Part shown: positions 4,954 through 8,485 of the stretch, in pieces | Numbering within the stretch: position 1 is the first letter of the stretch | Layout of the letters: each line of letters starts with the position of its first letter | DNA from: an uncultured Acidiphilium sp. | GTDB lineage: Bacteria; Bacillota; Clostridia; Christensenellales; Borkfalkiaceae | Reading direction: 5' to 3' | Length of the DNA stretch: 8,485 nucleotides | Assembly (NCBI GenBank): GCA_902495325.1 | Contig: CABUWK010000057.1 | Coordinates: forward strand, 1-8,485 | The notes under the pieces: model-generated | The model's database searches: none | Seen by the model: the letters and a program-made list of their open reading frames with translations, nothing else | What the model was told of the DNA's origin: nothing | Translations under genes and position numbers: made by a program

Positions 4954-6318
4954 ATGAAAATAGTGGTCGTGGGATGCGGAAAAATCGGGAAATCGATCAT
5001 CGCGAGCCTCGTGGAGGAAAAACACGAGCTGATTGCCATCGATTTAAATCCCGACGTCGTCACCCAGGTCGCCAACGAGTACGACGTGATGTGCATTTGC
5101 GGCAACGGTACGGAATACGACAAACTGCTTGACGCCGGCACGGACAAAGCCGACCTGTTTATCGCCGTTACCAATCTCGACGAACTGAATATGTTAAGCT
5201 GTTTCGCAGCCAAACGCATGGGCGCGAAACACACCGTTGCGAGGATCCGCAACACGCAGAACAACACAAACCGCAGCCTGGAATTTCTGAAAGGACAACT
5301 CGAACTCGATATGTCCATCAACCCGGAAATGCTGACGGCGAAAGCCCTTTGCGATATTTTAAAGCTTCCCTCCGCCCTGAAAGTGGAAACGTTTTCCAGC
5401 CGCCGGCTCGAACTTCTGGAGCTCAGCTTAAAGGCGGACAGCAACCTGGACGGTATGTCTATCATCGATTTAAGAAAAGACATCCGCACCCGTTTTCTGA
5501 TCTGCACCGTCAGCCGCGACGGAAAAATTTACATCCCGAAAGGAAATTTCATTTTGCGCAAAGGGGATAAGATCGGCGTGATCGTCCCCGAAGAAAATAC
5601 CGACAAAATTCTCCGCGTTCTCGGCGCGGAACAGAAAACGATCAAAAACGCCATCATTCTCGGCGGCGGCATGACCTCTCTGTATCTTGCCGATCTTCTC
5701 GTGAAAAACAGGATCGACGTGAAGATCGTCGAGAGAGACAAGAAAAAATGCGAAGAGCTCTGCGCCGCCCTTCCCGATAAAGTCTCCGTGATCTGCGGAG
5801 ACGGCATGTCGCAGGAACTGCTCGCCGAAGAAGGGATCGCCGATACGGACGCCTTCGTTTCGCTTACGGGAATGGACGAACAGAATATTCTGATTTCTTT
5901 TTATGCCCTTGCGAGAAACGTGTCGAAAGTCATTGCGAAGGTAAACTGCGAAGAACTGTCCTCTCTTGCCGAGAAACTCGGGCTTGACTGTCTTGTTTCT
6001 CCGAAAGACATTTCCGCCGACATCATCGTGCGTTACGCGCGCGGGCTCCGCAACTCCCTCGGCAGTAAAGTAGAAACGCTGTATTCTCTTTTAAACGGCG
6101 AAGCGGAAGCCCTCGAATTTAAGGTAATGCCCGATTTCTCCTTCGTGAACGCCCCCCTGAAAACGTTACATTTCCGCGAAAACGTTCTGCTTGCCGGGAT
6201 CATCCGCGGAAAGGACGCGATCATCCCCAACGGCGACGACGTGATCCGTCCGAACGACAAAGTGATCGTGATCGCCGCGGGACAACGGCTTTACGATCTC
6301 GGAGATATTATAGAGGGA
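4954..6318 (+). CDS. trkA: Trk potassium uptake protein TrkA
   Basis: A 455-residue peripheral regulatory subunit on the cytosolic face, which binds NAD(H) or other nucleotides and gates the TrkH channel. It has the double RCK layout: RCK_N about 1-120, RCK_C about 140-225, second RCK_N about 232-350 and second RCK_C about 370-455. The first Rossmann loop is intact (G7-C-G9-KI-G12, with D30 at the end of the second strand and CGNG at 49-52). The second reads G237-G-G-MT-S242, with the third glycine replaced by serine; E260 follows. The second site may therefore bind nucleotide differently. The double RCK marks it as TrkA rather than KtrA. The start at 4954 follows GGAGGA (4943-4948) by five bases; an upstream in-frame ATG at 4891 lies within the promoter. 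trkH begins three bases after the stop codon. Confidence 0.95.
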
Positions 6319-6324
6319 TAAGCC

Positions 6325-7773
6325 ATGAATTACAAAATGATTCTCAACACGACGGGCAAGGTTTGTATTCTTCTTGCCGCGCTGATGGCGTTTCCCCTCG
6401 TCGTATCGCTGATCTATCTCGAATTTACCGCGCTGATCGCCTTTGCGATCTCCATCGCGATCTCCCTTGCCGCAGGCGAACTGCTTCTTCGTCTCTGCCG
6501 TCCGGTCAAACGGGACATCTATGCGAAAGAAGGGCTGATCATCGCCGCGTTCGCATGGTTTGCGGCGTCCGTACTCGGGGCGATCCCTTACACGATCTCG
6601 GGCGAGATCCCCTCTTACGTCGACGCTCTTTTCGAAACGGTTTCCGGGCTCACAACGACGGGGTCTTCCATTGTGGCGGACGTCACCGCGCTCAGCCACG
6701 GCGTACAGTTCTGGCGAAGTTTTACCCACTGGATCGGCGGCATGGGGATCCTCGTGTTCGTTATGGCGATCACTTCCCGTTCCAGCGACCGTTCCATGAA
6801 CATTCTCCGCGCCGAAATGCCGGGACCTACGGTGGATAAACTCGTTCCCCGTGCAAAGGACACGGCGAAGATCCTTTACATCATCTATTTCGGCATGACC
6901 GTCCTGCTTACGATCCTTCTTCTCTTCGGGAAAATGAGCTTGTTCGACGCCCTGATCCATGCCCTCGGCACGGCGGGAACGGGCGGTTTCGGCATCAAGC
7001 CGGACTGTCTCGCAAGTTATTCCCCCTACTGTCAGTGGGTCATCGCCGTGTTCATGCTTCTTTTCGGTGTGAACTTCAACCTGTATTACCTCGTTTTCAT
7101 CGGAAAAGCCAAAGATCTTTTCAAAAGCGAAGAACTTCACTTATATCTCGGCATCATCCTCGTTGCCACGATTGCGATCGCCGGTAACCTTTACATAACG
7201 TCCAGAAACGTGGAAGAAGCCCTTCGGCTCTCCTTCTTTCAGGTCACGTCCGTCATTTCCTCTACGGGGTTCTCCACCTGCGATTTCAACCTCTGGTCGA
7301 CTTTTTCCAAATCGATCCTGCTCATCCTGATGTTCATCGGCGGATGCGCAGGCTCCACGGCGGGCGGATTCAAAGTATCCCGCGTGGGCATTCTTTTAAA
7401 AAAGATCCGTCTCGAAATGAAAAAAGCCGTTCATCCCCGCACGACCACCGTAATCAAATTCGAAGGCAAACGCGTCGAAAACGAAACGATCAGCGCGCTC
7501 GGCTCTTATCTCGCCGTTTACTGCGTCACCCTGCTCGGGCTGTTTCTTCTCGTTTCGATCGACGGAAAGTTCGATTTCGAAAGCAATTTCTCCGCCGTCG
7601 TCTCGTGTTTCAACAACATCGGTCCCGCATTCGGAGCGTTCGGTCCTTTCTCCAGTTTTGCGGACGCTTCCGTGTTCACAAAGCTCGTTTTGACCTTCGC
7701 GATGCTGCTCGGCAGGCTTGAGATTTATCCCTTGCTGATCGCGATCAACCCCGTTACCTGGATCAAAAAATAA
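6325..7773 (+). CDS. trkH: Trk potassium transporter membrane subunit TrkH
   Basis: A 482-residue polytopic membrane protein, the pore subunit of the Trk K+ uptake system in the TrkH/KtrB/HKT superfamily. It has four membrane-pore-membrane repeats, each with a selectivity loop: TTTGSS (110-115), TAGTGGFG (216-223), SSTGFS (312-317) and NNIGPAFG (430-437). The intramembrane gate segment GGCAGSTAGGFK (339-350) is typical, as is GRLEIYPLL (463-471) near the end. Two extra N-terminal helices (about 11-32 and 35-57) precede the first repeat, as in TrkH. The length is usual for the family. The Shine-Dalgarno AGAGGGA (6312-6318) lies over the last codons of trkA and the gap to trkA is 3 nt, so translation is probably coupled and keeps channel and regulator in balance. 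Confidence 0.96.
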   Translation: MNYKMILNTTGKVCILLAALMAFPLVVSLIYLEFTALIAFAISIAISLAAGELLLRLCRPVKRDIYAKEGLIIAAFAWFAASVLGAIPYTISGEIPSYVDALFETVSGLTTTGSSIVADVTALSHGVQFWRSFTHWIGGMGILVFVMAITSRSSDRSMNILRAEMPGPTVDKLVPRAKDTAKILYIIYFGMTVLLTILLLFGKMSLFDALIHALGTAGTGGFGIKPDCLASYSPYCQWVIAVFMLLFGVNFNLYYLVFIGKAKDLFKSEELHLYLGIILVATIAIAGNLYITSRNVEEALRLSFFQVTSVISSTGFSTCDFNLWSTFSKSILLILMFIGGCAGSTAGGFKVSRVGILLKKIRLEMKKAVHPRTTTVIKFEGKRVENETISALGSYLAVYCVTLLGLFLLVSIDGKFDFESNFSAVVSCFNNIGPAFGAFGPFSSFADASVFTKLVLTFAMLLGRLEIYPLLIAINPVTWIKK

Positions 7774-7778
7774 CGCTT

Positions 7779-8303
7779 ATGACCGAACTGTATTACGCTT
7801 ACGTCGAAAAAGAAAAATCGCACGAAATGCTTTTTCATATTCTCGCCCGCTATCGGAACATTTCCGCCAAAGAGGACGATCTCGTGTTCAATAAAAACGG
7901 AAAACCGAGCCTCGGAGTCGATAAACCGCATTTTTCGATCTCTCACACAAAAGGGATCGTCATGATAGCCGTGTCCGATTTTCCCGTCGGGATCGACGTG
8001 GAACCGACCGGAAGACGGTTGAACGATTACCGAAAACTGACGAAACGTTTTTATGCGGAAGAAGAATTCCCAAAAATTAAAAGCACTTTCGATTTTCTCG
8101 CCGTATGGACGAAAAAAGAAAGCGCGGTCAAATATTTCGGCGGAAACATTACGGAAAATCTTTCGCGGATCGTTTTCGAGCGGGATACGCCGTCAGGACG
8201 CCCGGAGCTTGCGGGAGCGACTACGCTCACCTTCGCTCTCGGCGATTACGTATATTCCGTTACCGCAAGAGAAAAACCTTCCTCTCCCCTGCTTCTGCTT
8301 TAA
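7779..8303 (+). CDS. 4'-phosphopantetheinyl transferase superfamily protein
   Basis: A 174-residue cytosolic enzyme of the Sfp/HetI/EntD type, which moves the phosphopantetheine arm from coenzyme A to a serine of acyl or peptidyl carrier proteins. Visible motifs are NGKP (40-43), FSISHT (52-57), GIDVE (71-75) and WTKKESAVK (110-118). The Mg2+ ligands would be D73, E75 and E114, with K118 following. It is shorter than Sfp (about 224 residues): the N-terminal part before NGKP is about 40 residues, and the C-terminus ends in an unusual PLLLL. The start lies 5 bases after the trkH stop with no Shine-Dalgarno close by (the upstream bases are AAAAAATAACGCTT), so it probably depends on reinitiation by ribosomes leaving trkH. 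No carrier protein, polyketide or peptide synthase gene lies nearby. Its partner could be the fatty acid carrier protein encoded elsewhere. Confidence 0.92.
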   Translation: MTELYYAYVEKEKSHEMLFHILARYRNISAKEDDLVFNKNGKPSLGVDKPHFSISHTKGIVMIAVSDFPVGIDVEPTGRRLNDYRKLTKRFYAEEEFPKIKSTFDFLAVWTKKESAVKYFGGNITENLSRIVFERDTPSGRPELAGATTLTFALGDYVYSVTAREKPSSPLLLL

Positions 8304-8345
8304 ATAGCGCAGACGTTTTAAAAAACGGAAGATCCCGACAAAAAT

Positions 8346-8368
8346 AAAAAATGCCGGAGCGGCTTTTT
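8346..8368 (+). terminator. Probable terminator of the trk operon
   Basis: A-rich left arm, GCCG (8353-8356), loop GAG, CGGC (8360-8363), then TTTTT (8364-8368). The GC stem is only 4 bp, but after one T:T mismatch the A and T tracts can extend it. It lies 50 bases after the stop of the last gene. The last T is also the likely first base of the insertion sequence. Confidence 0.6.
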
Positions 8369-8485
8369 GAAGTGAACCCCAAAGTTTAGACATAAAAATA
8401 TTAAATTTGTGAATGAGTTCTGTATTGTACGGGACTCATTCCTTTTAGTTTACGAGAGATTCTCTCGTTGTTGTAGTAGTAAATA
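8368..8485 (-). mobile_element. End of an IS3-family insertion sequence (partial)
   Basis: The element runs past the right edge of the window. Its transposase 3' end lies on the minus strand. The end sequence GTGAACCCCAAAGTTTAGACA (8372-8392) resembles the terminal inverted repeats of IS3-family elements of the IS150 type (ACCCC, then AAAGTT-AGACA). IS3-family ends usually begin with TG, which places the outer edge at 8368 or, less likely, 8373. The other end and the target duplication are not visible. Confidence 0.75.
8401..8485 (-). CDS. IS3-family transposase (OrfB), C-terminal fragment
   Basis: Only the last 27 residues lie in the window. They read YYYNNERISRKLKGMSPVQ and then YRTHSQI before a TAA stop at 8403-8401. 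The pattern YYNxERI-x-x-KLKGMSPVQYR is the classic C-terminus of the rve (DDE) integrase domain of IS3-family OrfB. It would cut and join the element's ends, usually as an OrfAB frameshift fusion. The gene is cut by the window edge, so its intactness cannot be judged. Confidence 0.88.
   Translation of the reverse strand, partial: IYYYNNERISRKLKGMSPVQYRTHSQI

Noticed and set aside
6166..7140. A 324-codon open frame on the minus strand opposite trkA and trkH.
   Set aside because: The translation is full of His, Arg, Asp and Glu repeats typical of the complement of a membrane protein gene. The plus strand carries an unmistakable TrkH with all four filter loops.

Overview
The window looks like chromosomal DNA of a low-to-mid GC Bacillota, probably an uncultured gut-type Clostridia. 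The reasons are strong GGAGG-type ribosome binding sites, sigma-A promoters with extended -10 boxes (TGnTATAAT), a COG1313 radical SAM protein, a clostridial-type PHP-like protein, a double-RCK TrkA with TrkH, and the end of an IS3-family element. No rRNA, tRNA, CRISPR array or phage gene was seen. Taxonomy is an inference from style and gene families.

Layout. (1) 1-277: no gene recognised. (2) 278-1450, minus strand: a PHP-family-like protein that seems to have lost most metal ligands. (3) 1451-1804: a divergent regulatory region with one promoter to the left and one to the right. It holds three AT-rich palindromic repeats spaced exactly 21 bp apart, the last inside the core of the rightward promoter. 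(4) 1805-2080: an HU-family DNA-binding protein. (5) 2081-2502: about 420 bases without a convincing gene but rich in inverted repeats. It ends in a near-perfect intrinsic terminator on the plus strand, so it may be a small structured RNA or a long 3' UTR. (6) 2503-3675, minus: metK, S-adenosylmethionine (SAM) synthetase, with a leader of about 120 nt and a consensus promoter. (7) 3911-4777, plus: a PflX/COG1313 radical SAM protein, divergent from metK. The two -35 hexamers overlap, so the two promoters probably cannot be occupied together. (8) 4954-8303, plus: a tight operon trkA - trkH - phosphopantetheinyl transferase, with gaps of 3 and 5 nt. A 21-bp dyad overlaps its putative -35 box. (9) 8346-8485: a short terminator directly abutting the end of an IS3-family element, whose transposase C-terminus runs off the window on the minus strand.

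How the genes fit. MetK makes SAM and its divergent neighbour is a SAM-dependent radical enzyme. TrkA and TrkH together form a nucleotide-gated potassium uptake system. The phosphopantetheinyl transferase activates carrier proteins and has no obvious link to potassium transport, so its place in the operon is notable. No clearly new multi-gene system is visible. The best leads are regulatory: the phased repeats before the HU gene, the overlapping metK/radical SAM promoters, the possible structured RNA at 2309-2475, and the metal-site-degenerate PHP-like protein.
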